Origin: Acidaminococcus hominis
Lineage (GTDB): Bacteria > Bacillota > Negativicutes > Acidaminococcales > Acidaminococcaceae
NCBI RefSeq assembly: GCF_021044795.1
Contig: NZ_JAJNOP010000006.1
Strand: one strand, 5' to 3'
DNA length: 64,000 bases
Shown here in pieces: positions 42,438 through 50,625 of the stretch. Positions within the stretch are counted from its first letter, which is position 1; every line of letters starts with the position of its first letter. The position numbers were made by a program, and so were the translations under genes. The notes beneath the pieces are model-generated. The model was not told the origin of the DNA and ran no database searches. It saw only the letters and a program-made list of their open reading frames with translations.

Positions 42438-43697
42438 TTAGAAGGTTACAACCATCTGGGACCACAGGGTACGTGCATGTTGTCCGTCGGTGTCGCCGCC
42501 TTTGCCTTTCAGATCATAGTACTGAACTTCAGCAACCATGTTCTTGGCCAGGGTTACGTTACCGCCAACCTGATAGCCTTTGAAGCCGTCAGCGCTGAAC
42601 TTGTTGTATACGCCGTTCATGGTGTGGTTGATGTAGGTTGCGCCGCCCTGATCGTAGTATTTAGCGAACAGGCCCCAAGAACCAGGTTTGCTGGCTTGTG
42701 CACCCTTGTAGCCCAGGGTTGCTACCCAGCCATCATCGTCACCGTTTTGGTCATCAACGTAGTCGTTGTCGCCATGCAGGTACATACCGCCAATCTTGAA
42801 GTCGCCGGTGTTGTAGGTTGCAGCAGCAGTCCAGATTTGGTCATCGCCGTATTGCATCCAGTCAACGTTCATATCATGGGCTTTCAGGTATTGGGCTTCC
42901 AGGTTCAGTTTGCCGATGTTGCCGCCCAAAGTAGCTTGTACGAAGGTATCCGCAACTGCTTCATCCTTGTCGTCTTTATCAGTCCAGCTGTAGTCGGAAG
43001 GGTTAGCCATCTTACCATAGGTAGCGCCCAAATAAGCTTGGCCCATCTTTACGTTGGCGTTTACACCATCGATACGGCTATCGTAGATGTTGCCATCGCC
43101 GTAGTAGCCTTGGAAACGGCCGCCGGTCAGGTTTACCACACCGATGTTGCCGGTCAGGTAAGCACGCTGGAAGTCCGTGTCGTCATCGCCGGATTCATTG
43201 TTGCCAATGAAATGCTGGTTGTTTTCCAACATGGATACGTAATGCCAGTTGTCGTTGACTTCACCAGTCAGGAACAGACGGGTACGCAGCCGAGCATCGT
43301 CGCCAGCCTTGCTGCCAACAGCACCGCTGTTGTCAGCGTAGCTCAGACGAACGTTGCCGGTAATCTTTACGTTGTCAGCGTTCTTTTCCAGTTTAGCAAC
43401 CCGAACGCCCAGGTTGTCCAGTTCGTCAGCAAATTCGCTGACCAGTCTGTCATCAGCGCCGATAGCGCCTTTGGCCAGAGCCTTGGCTACGATTTGAGCC
43501 ATTTCATAACGGGTCATCAGATGATCGCCTTTGAATGTGCCATCAGGATAGCCGTCAACAATACCAGCAGCAGCCAGTTTGGCAACTGCGCCGTAAGCCC
43601 AGTGGCCTGCGGGAACATCGGAGAACGGGTTGGCTGCGAAAGCAGTAGCGCTTACGCCCAGAGCCATAGCCATTGCAAAAACTAACGTTTTTTTCAT
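42438..43697 (-). CDS. SLH-domain outer membrane porin (OmpM type), copy 5
   Basis: 419 residues from the ATG at 43697 (GGGAG upstream); an in-frame ATG 33 bases earlier is unlikely. Same domain plan, but more diverged: AGHWAYG replaces AGSWAYG in the SLH domain, GDHLMTRYEMAQ replaces GERTMTRYEMAQ, and several barrel loops are longer (for example the KDDKDEAVADTF segment). It is the first gene of the cluster in the direction of transcription and has its own leader that keeps the shared box at 43772-43792. Confidence 0.95.
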   Translation of the reverse strand: MKKTLVFAMAMALGVSATAFAANPFSDVPAGHWAYGAVAKLAAAGIVDGYPDGTFKGDHLMTRYEMAQIVAKALAKGAIGADDRLVSEFADELDNLGVRVAKLEKNADNVKITGNVRLSYADNSGAVGSKAGDDARLRTRLFLTGEVNDNWHYVSMLENNQHFIGNNESGDDDTDFQRAYLTGNIGVVNLTGGRFQGYYGDGNIYDSRIDGVNANVKMGQAYLGATYGKMANPSDYSWTDKDDKDEAVADTFVQATLGGNIGKLNLEAQYLKAHDMNVDWMQYGDDQIWTAAATYNTGDFKIGGMYLHGDNDYVDDQNGDDDGWVATLGYKGAQASKPGSWGLFAKYYDQGGATYINHTMNGVYNKFSADGFKGYQVGGNVTLAKNMVAEVQYYDLKGKGGDTDGQHARTLWSQMVVTF

Positions 43698-43771
43698 GAT
43701 TAAAATCTCCCTTTGTGTAAATGTATCCATCCCAAAGGTTAGGCTTCCGGTTTCTCCGCAATCCCTACGTG

Positions 43772-43927
43772 GCGAGTATCCTTGTTTCCTCTACGTGTAC
43801 ATTGCAAAGCATCCAGCCGCTGCTCCCCAGGAGGACCAATGGTGAATTTCTTCACGGTTTTAGTGTAGCACGCGGAAGAAAATAAGTCAAAAAAATAGGT
43901 GTTTTTCCACAAAAAAGTCACATTGTA
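43772..43927 (-). promoter_or_regulatory. Porin 5 leader box and weak promoter
   Basis: The 21-base leader box (43772-43792) matches those of porins 3 and 4. A TACAAT (43922-43927) is a possible -10. Only a half-site GTGAC follows it instead of the full palindrome, and no good -35 is visible. Further upstream (43938-43990) several GTCA/TGAC half-sites are scattered. Confidence 0.45.
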
Positions 43928-43980
43928 TCTAGCTTCGTGTCAATACTCATCAGTCAATTTGTGACTATTTGGTCAATATT

Positions 43981-44403
43981 TCATGAACTTGACACGGTTT
44001 TGCCACAAAGATACCGTTTCACCAACACCGCCGCTGCCAGTCCGTCTATTGCGGACGGCGTACTTCTAAGAGCCCGGGGCACCAGCCTCCCCAGCCCCTT
44101 GGCCGGGTGCAGTTCCTTGTACAGCTCCTTGGCTTCCTGGGTTGAATTATATTCATCAATCACCACCAGGGGCAGCTGGGGAAAATGGGCTTTTACCTGC
44201 TGGCGCATGGTCTCCGAGGTGGTGCCGTCGCCCATGATGCAGGCGGCGGGCTGGGTCCCTGCCAGAAAGCCCTCCAAAGCGTCAAAAAAGCCCTGGGTGG
44301 GCAGGATTGCCTGCCGCACCAGGGTGCCGTCTTCTAAAACCAGGGCGGCCCCGGTCTTATCCCGACCAGGGTCAATGCCTAAATATGCTTTTTTTTCACT
44401 CAT
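43981..44403 (-). CDS. RuvC/YqgF-like RNase H-fold protein
   Basis: A 140-residue protein opening with YLGIDPGRDKTG, the first strand and metal-binding Asp11 of the RNase H-like resolvase fold shared by YqgF (pre-16S rRNA nuclease) and RuvC. The length suits YqgF. The later acidic residues IDEYNST and AIDGLAAA would complete the site. Its ATG overlaps the stop of the DUF3084 gene by one base (TAATG), so the two are coupled at the end of the envelope operon. Whether it cuts rRNA or Holliday junctions cannot be told from sequence. Confidence 0.75.
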   Translation of the reverse strand: MSEKKAYLGIDPGRDKTGAALVLEDGTLVRQAILPTQGFFDALEGFLAGTQPAACIMGDGTTSETMRQQVKAHFPQLPLVVIDEYNSTQEAKELYKELHPAKGLGRLVPRALRSTPSAIDGLAAAVLVKRYLCGKTVSSS

Positions 44404-45596
44404 TATTGGTCTGCTCCTATACTTTTTACATCCAGATCCAAGAGAACCGGACCTGCCACCGTAATGTCCTGGCGGGCTTTGGCCGTAATGGAAACCCGGC
44501 CGCCCAGCCGGGAAATCTTCTCGCTGGCTTCCGACAGCTCCGTGCTGGTAATGGCGCCTACGTCCCCGGTAATGGGGTTGGGAATCACGCCGTCGGCCTG
44601 GGCCGTGCGGTTCACATCCTTCAGGAAGGCCATCAGAGCCAGGTCTGCTTCACTGCTGTAGGGCTTTACGGTAATGGCCTGGGTAAGAATCAGGGTCCCT
44701 TCCGGATACACCACTTTGTCCCCTACCATTTCCAGCCGGCTGACCACCATTTCGCCGGAAAGAATATTGCCGGCAGCACAAAGGCGCACATACATATTCC
44801 CCTTATGCTGGGAAAGAGTACTGGCGGCACTGTCCACGGCCTCCCGGCTGAGCCAAATAACCTGGGTTTCTGGCTGGACTCCAATACGGCCTGCCACTTG
44901 GGTATTGGCCTCCCCTAAAAACTTCTCTAAAGCCAATTTTGTAGCTTCTGGGCCATCTCCGCCCTTGAGGACCCCGGAGTACAGGATTTCCCCGGACCGG
45001 AAGGCTACGTTGCCTTCCCGGATGGCTACCAGACCCTGCCGCAGCCGTTTGGTGGCGTATTCCAGGTCCTTCACATCCTGCTGGAGCTGATCCCGGGCTG
45101 CTTCTGCCTGGGCCACCTGCTGTTCTGCGGTTTTCAACCGCTCACTGGCCTCATTGTACTGCTCCTGCATCTGGCTCAGGTCCTGCTGGGCCTGGGCCAT
45201 TTGGGCCTCTGCCTGGGCCTTTTGCCGGCGGGCCTCGTCCGCTGCAGCAGTGGCTTCGGCAATTTTCGTATCCAGTTCCTTAATCTGGGCGCTTTGGGCC
45301 GACAGTTCGGCGTTGGCCTTATCCCGGCTGGCGGTCAGGCTGGCCAGTTCCGCCCGGATTTGTTTCATGCCAAAGAGCGCCGTGCGCACCTCCTTGGAAC
45401 TGATGGTCAGTACGGTCATGGTCAGGGCGGCAACCAAAATACCGCTGGCAATGGTCATGACCACCGAGGTATCGTGAGGGCGCAGACCGAATAACCGCAG
45501 TCTTTTTTTGCCGATTTTACTCCCCAGTTTATCTCCCAAATAGGCAATGAGTCCGCCCATCAGGGCAAGCACCAGGATCAACGTGATGCCCAGCAT
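44403..45596 (-). CDS. DUF3084 domain membrane coiled-coil protein
   Basis: From the ATG at 45596 (GAGGGAG upstream) it has 397 residues: transmembrane segments at about 3-21 and 44-66, a long Ala/Glu/Gln-rich coiled coil (about 75-190), then the DUF3084 domain. An earlier in-frame start would add residues without a ribosome binding site. The family is found in cyanobacteria and Negativicutes and has no assigned function. Location next to lptF/G and the coiled-coil architecture suggest a part in the diderm envelope, an inference from context. A TATAAT at 45637-45642 may give it its own transcription start. Confidence 0.8.
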   Translation of the reverse strand: MLGITLILVLALMGGLIAYLGDKLGSKIGKKRLRLFGLRPHDTSVVMTIASGILVAALTMTVLTISSKEVRTALFGMKQIRAELASLTASRDKANAELSAQSAQIKELDTKIAEATAAADEARRQKAQAEAQMAQAQQDLSQMQEQYNEASERLKTAEQQVAQAEAARDQLQQDVKDLEYATKRLRQGLVAIREGNVAFRSGEILYSGVLKGGDGPEATKLALEKFLGEANTQVAGRIGVQPETQVIWLSREAVDSAASTLSQHKGNMYVRLCAAGNILSGEMVVSRLEMVGDKVVYPEGTLILTQAITVKPYSSEADLALMAFLKDVNRTAQADGVIPNPITGDVGAITSTELSEASEKISRLGGRVSITAKARQDITVAGPVLLDLDVKSIGADQ

Positions 45597-45714
45597 ACTG
45601 CTCCCTCCCCTTTCTGTTTTTATGCATTCGATAATTATTATATCATAAACCGTCCCCAGGAACACGTAGTTGAACTTCAATGGGATTGTGCGATCAAGGG
45701 ACCTGAAGTGATGT

Positions 45715-45830
45715 GATGCCGGGTATCCCCTCTCAGTGGTTCGTTTTTAATATCAGTGCGGTCGGCAGGGGCTAGTACTGATGCCGGGTTTTGAGAAGCA
45801 ACCACGGAAAATTTGCCCGTGGGCAAATTT
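45715..45830 (+). other. Second copy of pseudoknot-core intergenic element, candidate non-coding RNA
   Basis: Between lptF/G and the DUF3084 gene lies a gene-free stretch with the ordered blocks CCCCTCTCAGTGGTTCG (45727-45743), GGGGCTAGT (45768-45776), GTTTTGAGAAG (45788-45798) and AACCAC (45800-45805), matching 18670-18862. CCCCT pairs with AGGGG and GTGGTT with AACCAC in crossing order. The base change relative to the other copy (AATCAC) still pairs by G-U. A hairpin AAAATTTGCCC / GGGCAAATTTT follows at once (45807-45831). TGATGCCGGGT occurs twice (45715-45725 and 45779-45789). The TGAGAAG block plus hairpin recalls the 3' end of IS605-family guide RNAs, but no transposase is nearby. The remaining bases to 45890 show nothing. 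Confidence 0.5.
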
Positions 45831-45892
45831 TTGCTGCAGAAAACTCGTATTAGTTGGTGCGGTCTGCGGAGTGTAGAGGATAAATGTGAAAA

Positions 45893-45942
45893 ATGCCAAA
45901 TACCTTGCGAACTGCTTTCCGTTCGCAAGGTATTTGGCATCA
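45893..45942 (-). terminator. Long hairpin after lptF/G
   Basis: A 20-bp perfect stem AATGCCAAATACCTTGCGAAC with its complement around an eight-base loop, 24 bases after the lptF/G stop. The T run on the minus strand is short (ATTTTTC), so it may stop or merely stabilise the lpt mRNA. Its core matches the hairpin after cfa. Confidence 0.7.
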
Positions 45943-45965
45943 CGTCACAGGTTTTGTTTCTAAAG

Positions 45966-47057
45966 TTATAAATTGTCTTTCTTCCAGATCATCCAGCACC
46001 CGCAGACCCCGCAGAGCAGGTTGGGCACGATGGCCGCCAGGAGTGGCGGAATCACGCCGCCCTGACCCAGGCCGGTCATAAAGGTCATGATGGAATAATA
46101 GACGAAAATAATCACTACGGAGAAGCCCAGGCCCATGGAAGCGCCGGTACGCTGGGACTGCATGCCCAGGGGCACCCCAATCAGGGCAAAGAAGAAGCTG
46201 GCCAGGGGCACGGTAAACCGGCTGTACATTTCCATGACGTACTTGCTGGTGGGCATGTACTGGCGCTGGAGAATGCCAATGTACATCTTCAGTTCCCCAA
46301 TGGTCATTTCATCCGGGTCTTTCTGGTCCAAAGTGATGGTCTTGGGCGTTTCGGTAATGGGCAGCACCTGCTTGTCAAAATTCATGGTGCGGGTGACGCC
46401 GTCTTTGCCGGTCAGGTCGGTAATCGTGCCGTTTTCCATAATCCAGGCACCGTCAATCCATTTGGCTGCCGGGGTCTTTTGGATCCGGACCACGTTGCCC
46501 TTATCCCAATCCTCAATGGTGATGTCCTTCATCATGCCGGCCTTTTCGTCAAAGGTCCGAGCATAGGTCAGGCGCACCAGCTGACCCTTGGACACCTGCT
46601 TGATCAGCACATGGTCCTGGGTCCGGGGCTTGGTGTCCCGCTTGATTTCCTGGTTGACAATCCGCTCGTATTCCGTCTTGGAAGGCGGAACCACCTTTTC
46701 GGCCCACACCACGGAAAACAGGCTGACAATGAAACCGGCTGCCAGAATGGGGGCGGCAATCCGGCGGAAACTGAGGCCGCCGCTGCGCATGGCCGTAATT
46801 TCACTGTTGCCGGACAGCTGGCCCATGGTCAGCAGGGAAGCCAGCAGCATGGACATGGGGAATGTGTAGTTGATGACTTCCGGCATCAGGCACAAAAACA
46901 GCCGGAACAAGGAGCCGTAGGAGGCTCCGTACTGGGTAATATACTGGGTTACCCGAAACAGGAAGGAACTGGCCACGAAAATGGTGGAAAAAGCAGCAAC
47001 CCCGAAGAAAAAGGGCTGCAGCATCTGTTTTAAAATGTACTTGTCTAATATCCGCAT
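45966..47057 (-). CDS. LPS export permease LptF/LptG family
   Basis: An inner-membrane permease of the Lpt bridge that extracts lipopolysaccharide from the membrane together with LptB. From the ATG at 47057 it has 363 residues: three N-terminal transmembrane helices (about 10-105), a periplasmic beta-jellyroll domain and three C-terminal helices. It starts MRILDKYILKQML, characteristic of the YjgP/YjgQ family. Only one such permease is in this operon, so either the complex is a homodimer or the partner is elsewhere. It follows lptB by ten bases. Confidence 0.93.
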   Translation of the reverse strand: MRILDKYILKQMLQPFFFGVAAFSTIFVASSFLFRVTQYITQYGASYGSLFRLFLCLMPEVINYTFPMSMLLASLLTMGQLSGNSEITAMRSGGLSFRRIAAPILAAGFIVSLFSVVWAEKVVPPSKTEYERIVNQEIKRDTKPRTQDHVLIKQVSKGQLVRLTYARTFDEKAGMMKDITIEDWDKGNVVRIQKTPAAKWIDGAWIMENGTITDLTGKDGVTRTMNFDKQVLPITETPKTITLDQKDPDEMTIGELKMYIGILQRQYMPTSKYVMEMYSRFTVPLASFFFALIGVPLGMQSQRTGASMGLGFSVVIIFVYYSIMTFMTGLGQGGVIPPLLAAIVPNLLCGVCGCWMIWKKDNL

Positions 47058-47067
47058 AGGCCTTGCC

Positions 47068-47787
47068 TCACATCCTGAAATTCTCGCCCAGGTAATGTTC
47101 CCGGGCAATGGGGTTTTCTGCTACCTCTTGGCTGGTGCCGGAAACCAGAATCTGGCCTTCGCTTAAAATGTACGCCTTGTTGACGATGCTCAGGGTTTCC
47201 CGCACGTTATGGTCGGTAATCAGTACGCCAATGCCCCGCTGGGCCAAATGGGCCACCATCACCTGGATGTCCGCCACGGCCAGGGGGTCGATGCCGGCAA
47301 AGGGTTCGTCCAGCAAAATAAAAGCCGGATCCGTGGCCAGGGCCCGGGCAATTTCCACCCGCCGCCGCTCGCCGCCGGACAGGGCACTGCCCAGGCTTTT
47401 CCGGATATGGCCAATGCGGAATTCCTCAATCAGGGCTTCCATTTTGGCCTGGCGTTTTTCCTTGGAGGGCTCTACCTGCTCCAAAATGGCCAGCAGGTTC
47501 TGCTCCACAGTGAGCTTCCGGAAAATAGAAGCTTCCTGGGGCAGATAGCCGATACCTTCCAAGGCCCGTTTGTACATGGGCAGGTGGGTCACGTCCTGGT
47601 CGTCCAGGTACACATGGCCGGTGTCAGGATGCTCCAGGCCCACAATCATATAGAAGGTGGTGGTTTTCCCGGCACCATTGGGGCCCAACAGGCCCACAAT
47701 GCTCCCCTGCTCCACTTCCAGGCTGACATCGTTGACAACCCGGCGGCCGCCGTATTCTTTTACCAAATTTGCTGCGCGTATCTTCAC
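47068..47787 (-). CDS. lptB: LPS export ABC transporter ATP-binding protein
   Basis: The cytoplasmic ATPase that powers LPS transport. 239 residues with Walker A GPNGAGKT (35-42), signature LSGGERRR, Walker B LLDEPFAGIDP and the switch His in TDHNVRETL, all matching LptB. It lies between lptA and lptF/G in the operon. Confidence 0.97.
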   Translation of the reverse strand: MKIRAANLVKEYGGRRVVNDVSLEVEQGSIVGLLGPNGAGKTTTFYMIVGLEHPDTGHVYLDDQDVTHLPMYKRALEGIGYLPQEASIFRKLTVEQNLLAILEQVEPSKEKRQAKMEALIEEFRIGHIRKSLGSALSGGERRRVEIARALATDPAFILLDEPFAGIDPLAVADIQVMVAHLAQRGIGVLITDHNVRETLSIVNKAYILSEGQILVSGTSQEVAENPIAREHYLGENFRM

Positions 47788-47799
47788 TCTTTACTCCCT

Positions 47800-48651
47800 T
47801 TATGCCAAATCAGTGTCCATACTCCCTACTTCCATAGGGGAGCCGGGCCAATTGAAGTATTTATAGATTTTCTGGGGTTCCGGGGTATCTCCGGCAATGG
47901 AGAACAACGGTTCCGGAGCCGGAGCAGCCGGCTGGCTGTTTTGGGGCATAACCACCATCTTCACGTTGCCTTCGCCCATGGCAATCTTGCCGCCGGCGCC
48001 TTTGATGGTCAGGGTATCCCCGCTGACCGTATCATCCTTTTGGGTAGCCGTAGCATGGCCGAACAATTGGATGGTGCCGTCATCTGCCTTGGTGTTGTAC
48101 ACGGCACGGTCCGCCCGGGCAGTCAGTTCCCGGGGAGGACTGATCAGCCGCACATTGCCTTCTGCGTTGGCAATGCCGGTCTGCATATTGTAGCGCATAG
48201 TAGACGAATCCAGGCTGGACCCGTCATCCAGGGTCAGCTGGGCCCAGGGTCCCACGGTTTCCGCAAATTGGGCATCGGAATCGTAGTTCACCTGGTTGGC
48301 CCGCAGGGTCTTGTCTTCTTTTTTCAGTACGGCGTTGCCAATGGCGGACAGGTAATGGCCCTGGCGCTCAATGATCAGCGTGGAGCTGGTCAGATGAGCA
48401 TCCTTCTGGTCGGCAACCACCGAACCCGTCAGTTTGCCTTCGCCGGTTTTCGTATTGTAGTCTGCTTCCTGGGCGGTAGCGGTGCCGTCGTCATTGCGCA
48501 GCTTCACATTGCCGCTGGCTATGGCCTGGCCGGTACGGAAATCGTACTGGACCTGGTCGCCGGCTACGGACGAAGCGGCAAAACAGGCGGTGCTTACGGA
48601 CAGAAGGCCTGCCAGTACGCCCAAAAGAGCCGTTTTCTTTATTTTCAGCAT
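47800..48651 (-). CDS. lptA: LPS transport periplasmic protein LptA (OstA-like)
   Basis: A 283-residue exported protein with signal peptide (1-26, ending CFAAS) and repeated OstA/LptA beta-jellyroll text (SGNVKLRN, ATAQEADYNTKTGEGKLTGSV, NAEGNVRL). It is longer than E. coli LptA (185 residues) and seems to carry about two jellyroll domains, so one molecule spans more of the periplasm. Its ATG and the lptC stop share a base. Function: passing LPS from LptC to the outer-membrane LptD. Confidence 0.9.
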   Translation of the reverse strand: MLKIKKTALLGVLAGLLSVSTACFAASSVAGDQVQYDFRTGQAIASGNVKLRNDDGTATAQEADYNTKTGEGKLTGSVVADQKDAHLTSSTLIIERQGHYLSAIGNAVLKKEDKTLRANQVNYDSDAQFAETVGPWAQLTLDDGSSLDSSTMRYNMQTGIANAEGNVRLISPPRELTARADRAVYNTKADDGTIQLFGHATATQKDDTVSGDTLTIKGAGGKIAMGEGNVKMVVMPQNSQPAAPAPEPLFSIAGDTPEPQKIYKYFNWPGSPMEVGSMDTDLA

Positions 48652-49199
48652 CAGAATTCCCCCTTCTGTACGTTGGCATTCTTTTCCAGGGTGGCATGGT
48701 TCATGGGCACATCGAAGGTGGCCTTTTCCCCGGTGGCAACGGTATCACCCTTGGTCAAACGGGCGTTTCCTTCGGCCACCACGGTCTGGTCCTGGTTCAC
48801 CCAGGTAATCTTGTCTGCGGTTACAGTGCCGCCGTCGGAGGTGGACCCTTTGGGGTTCTTGGTCAGGACAACGTTTTTCGTATCCAGCCGGACTTCCCCT
48901 TCGTCAGCGGTGACGGTCATGGTCTTGCCGTCCTTATCGTAGAACGTGCCTTTGATGCCCTTCATGCTGTCCACCTGGGTGGTCTTGTTGTAGCTCATGG
49001 ATTCCACCGTCAGCTCCCAGACCTTCTTGCCATCCTTGTTTTCGGTAATGGTGGAGCCGTTGACCTCCTGGAGGGTTTCCGGCGGAGCCGCTTGCTGTTT
49101 GCCGGTGGTGGGCTTGCTGCTCAGCAGCCAGGCAATAACGCCGCCCATAAGCAGTACTGCTCCTAGGATGATGAGTATGGTACGTTTGTGTTCGCGCAT
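48651..49199 (-). CDS. lptC: LPS export protein LptC
   Basis: A 182-residue bitopic protein: transmembrane helix at about 9-27 followed by a periplasmic beta-jellyroll (NGSTITENKDGKKVWELTVES, a recognisable LptC text). It receives LPS from the LptB/F/G complex and passes it to LptA. Position directly upstream of lptA and lptB supports the call. Confidence 0.9.
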   Translation of the reverse strand: MREHKRTILIILGAVLLMGGVIAWLLSSKPTTGKQQAAPPETLQEVNGSTITENKDGKKVWELTVESMSYNKTTQVDSMKGIKGTFYDKDGKTMTVTADEGEVRLDTKNVVLTKNPKGSTSDGGTVTADKITWVNQDQTVVAEGNARLTKGDTVATGEKATFDVPMNHATLEKNANVQKGEF

Positions 49200-49213
49200 G
49201 GCGGCTTCCTTTC

Positions 49214-50083
49214 CTAACCCTGCCAGGGAGTATTCCAGCGGTGCTGGAACCAGATCCAGTTGTCCGGATACTGCCGGATGATTTTTTCTACTTCCTGGGT
49301 CATCTGTAAGGTAATCCGGTAATCATCCTTTTCCCGATTGCCGGTGTCTTCGTAATAAATGGGGTCTTTCACAATTACCTGGTGGCCATAGCCGCTGGGT
49401 TTGCGCACGATGAAAATCGGCACCACCGGAGCCTTGAACTTCCGGGCAAAATATGCCGGGCCTTCCGGAGTAGAGGCCATCTTCCCAAAGAAGGGAACGA
49501 AAATCCCGTTGTAGCCCCCGTCCTGGTCGGCAATGAGCCCCAGCATCCGGCCCTTTTTCATAGCCCGGGCACAGCCCAGAATCTCGTTGGTTCCCCGGGC
49601 AAAAATCTCCTGGCCCACGCCCCGGCGCAGTTCATTCATAAAATCGCTGTACACCGGATTGGGCTGGGGTTTTTCCACGGCGCTTAAAGGAAAGCCGTTC
49701 AGGGCCAGGGCAGCGCCCAACCATTCCCAATTGTCCATATGGCAGGCCAGCATCACCACCCCGTGCTTTTTGGCCAGGGCTTCCCACAGAACTCCGGGCC
49801 GGTCAAAGGAGACCAGGCCCCGGATATTTTCCTTGTTCAGGGCCGGCATGTAGAGAATCTCCATGGCGGTCATGCCCAGGTTCAAAAACAGGCGGTGGAT
49901 AATAGCATGGGCGTCCCGGGACGAAACTCCCATCCGTTCCTGAATGGTGGCTTCCGCCCTGAGGCGCTGTTTTTTGGCGATATACCAATATAGTTTACCA
50001 CAATTCCTTCCCAGCCGCACTACGAATTTGTAGGGCAGAACGGAAAGGAACTGACTCATTCCTTTTAATACAGCATAAAGCAT
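49214..50083 (-). CDS. Lipid A acyltransferase, LpxL/LpxM family
   Basis: A 289-residue inner-membrane acyltransferase adding secondary acyl chains to the Kdo-lipid A precursor. The catalytic HX4E motif is H115-MDNW-E120, as in LpxL. An N-terminal hydrophobic segment (about 8-24) anchors it. It overlaps kdsC by one base. Only one such gene is present here, so the number of secondary acyl chains cannot be stated. Confidence 0.92.
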   Translation of the reverse strand: MLYAVLKGMSQFLSVLPYKFVVRLGRNCGKLYWYIAKKQRLRAEATIQERMGVSSRDAHAIIHRLFLNLGMTAMEILYMPALNKENIRGLVSFDRPGVLWEALAKKHGVVMLACHMDNWEWLGAALALNGFPLSAVEKPQPNPVYSDFMNELRRGVGQEIFARGTNEILGCARAMKKGRMLGLIADQDGGYNGIFVPFFGKMASTPEGPAYFARKFKAPVVPIFIVRKPSGYGHQVIVKDPIYYEDTGNREKDDYRITLQMTQEVEKIIRQYPDNWIWFQHRWNTPWQG

Positions 50084-50625
50084 TACTGTTTATCTCCCTG
50101 TCCTTTGACTTCATAGCTGTCTACAATCTGCTTCCACAGGCCCTTGGCCTTGAGGATCCGTTCAATCACTTCCCGGACGGCTCCGTGGCCCCCGGGCTGG
50201 GTGGTTACGTACTTGGCCCGCTCCCGGACTTCCAGGGCGGCATTTGCAGGGGCAAAAGTAACGGCGGCCCGGCTAAAGGCCGGAAGGTCGTTCAGATCAT
50301 CCCCCATAAAGGCGGTTTCCTCCATATTCACGTTCAGTTCCCGGGCGGCCTGTTCCAGCACCTGCCCTTTGTAAACCACGTTTTCATAGACGGAACCGAT
50401 GCCCAGTTCCATGGCCCGGTGCAGGACAATTTCGCTGTGACGGCCGGTAATCAGCGCTACGTAAATGCCGTGGCGCAGGGCCAGGCTGATGCCCAGTCCG
50501 TCCCGGGCGTCAAAGTGCTTGCTCAGTTCCCCCTTCTGGCCAATGATAATGCTGCCATCGGTGAGAACCCCGTCCACATCCAGGGCCAAAAGACGAATCT
50601 TGGCCAATTCCTCTTCTGTAATCAT
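50083..50625 (-). CDS. kdsC: 3-deoxy-D-manno-octulosonate 8-phosphate phosphatase
   Basis: A HAD-family phosphatase without cap (C0 type) of 180 residues. Motif I DVDGVLTDG (16-24) and motif with MGDDLNDL near 107 are diagnostic of KdsC, which releases Kdo from Kdo-8-phosphate. It lies among kdsD, kdsA and kdsB, so the whole Kdo route is encoded together. Stop and next start overlap by one base. Confidence 0.95.
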   Translation of the reverse strand: MITEEELAKIRLLALDVDGVLTDGSIIIGQKGELSKHFDARDGLGISLALRHGIYVALITGRHSEIVLHRAMELGIGSVYENVVYKGQVLEQAARELNVNMEETAFMGDDLNDLPAFSRAAVTFAPANAALEVRERAKYVTTQPGGHGAVREVIERILKAKGLWKQIVDSYEVKGQGDKQ

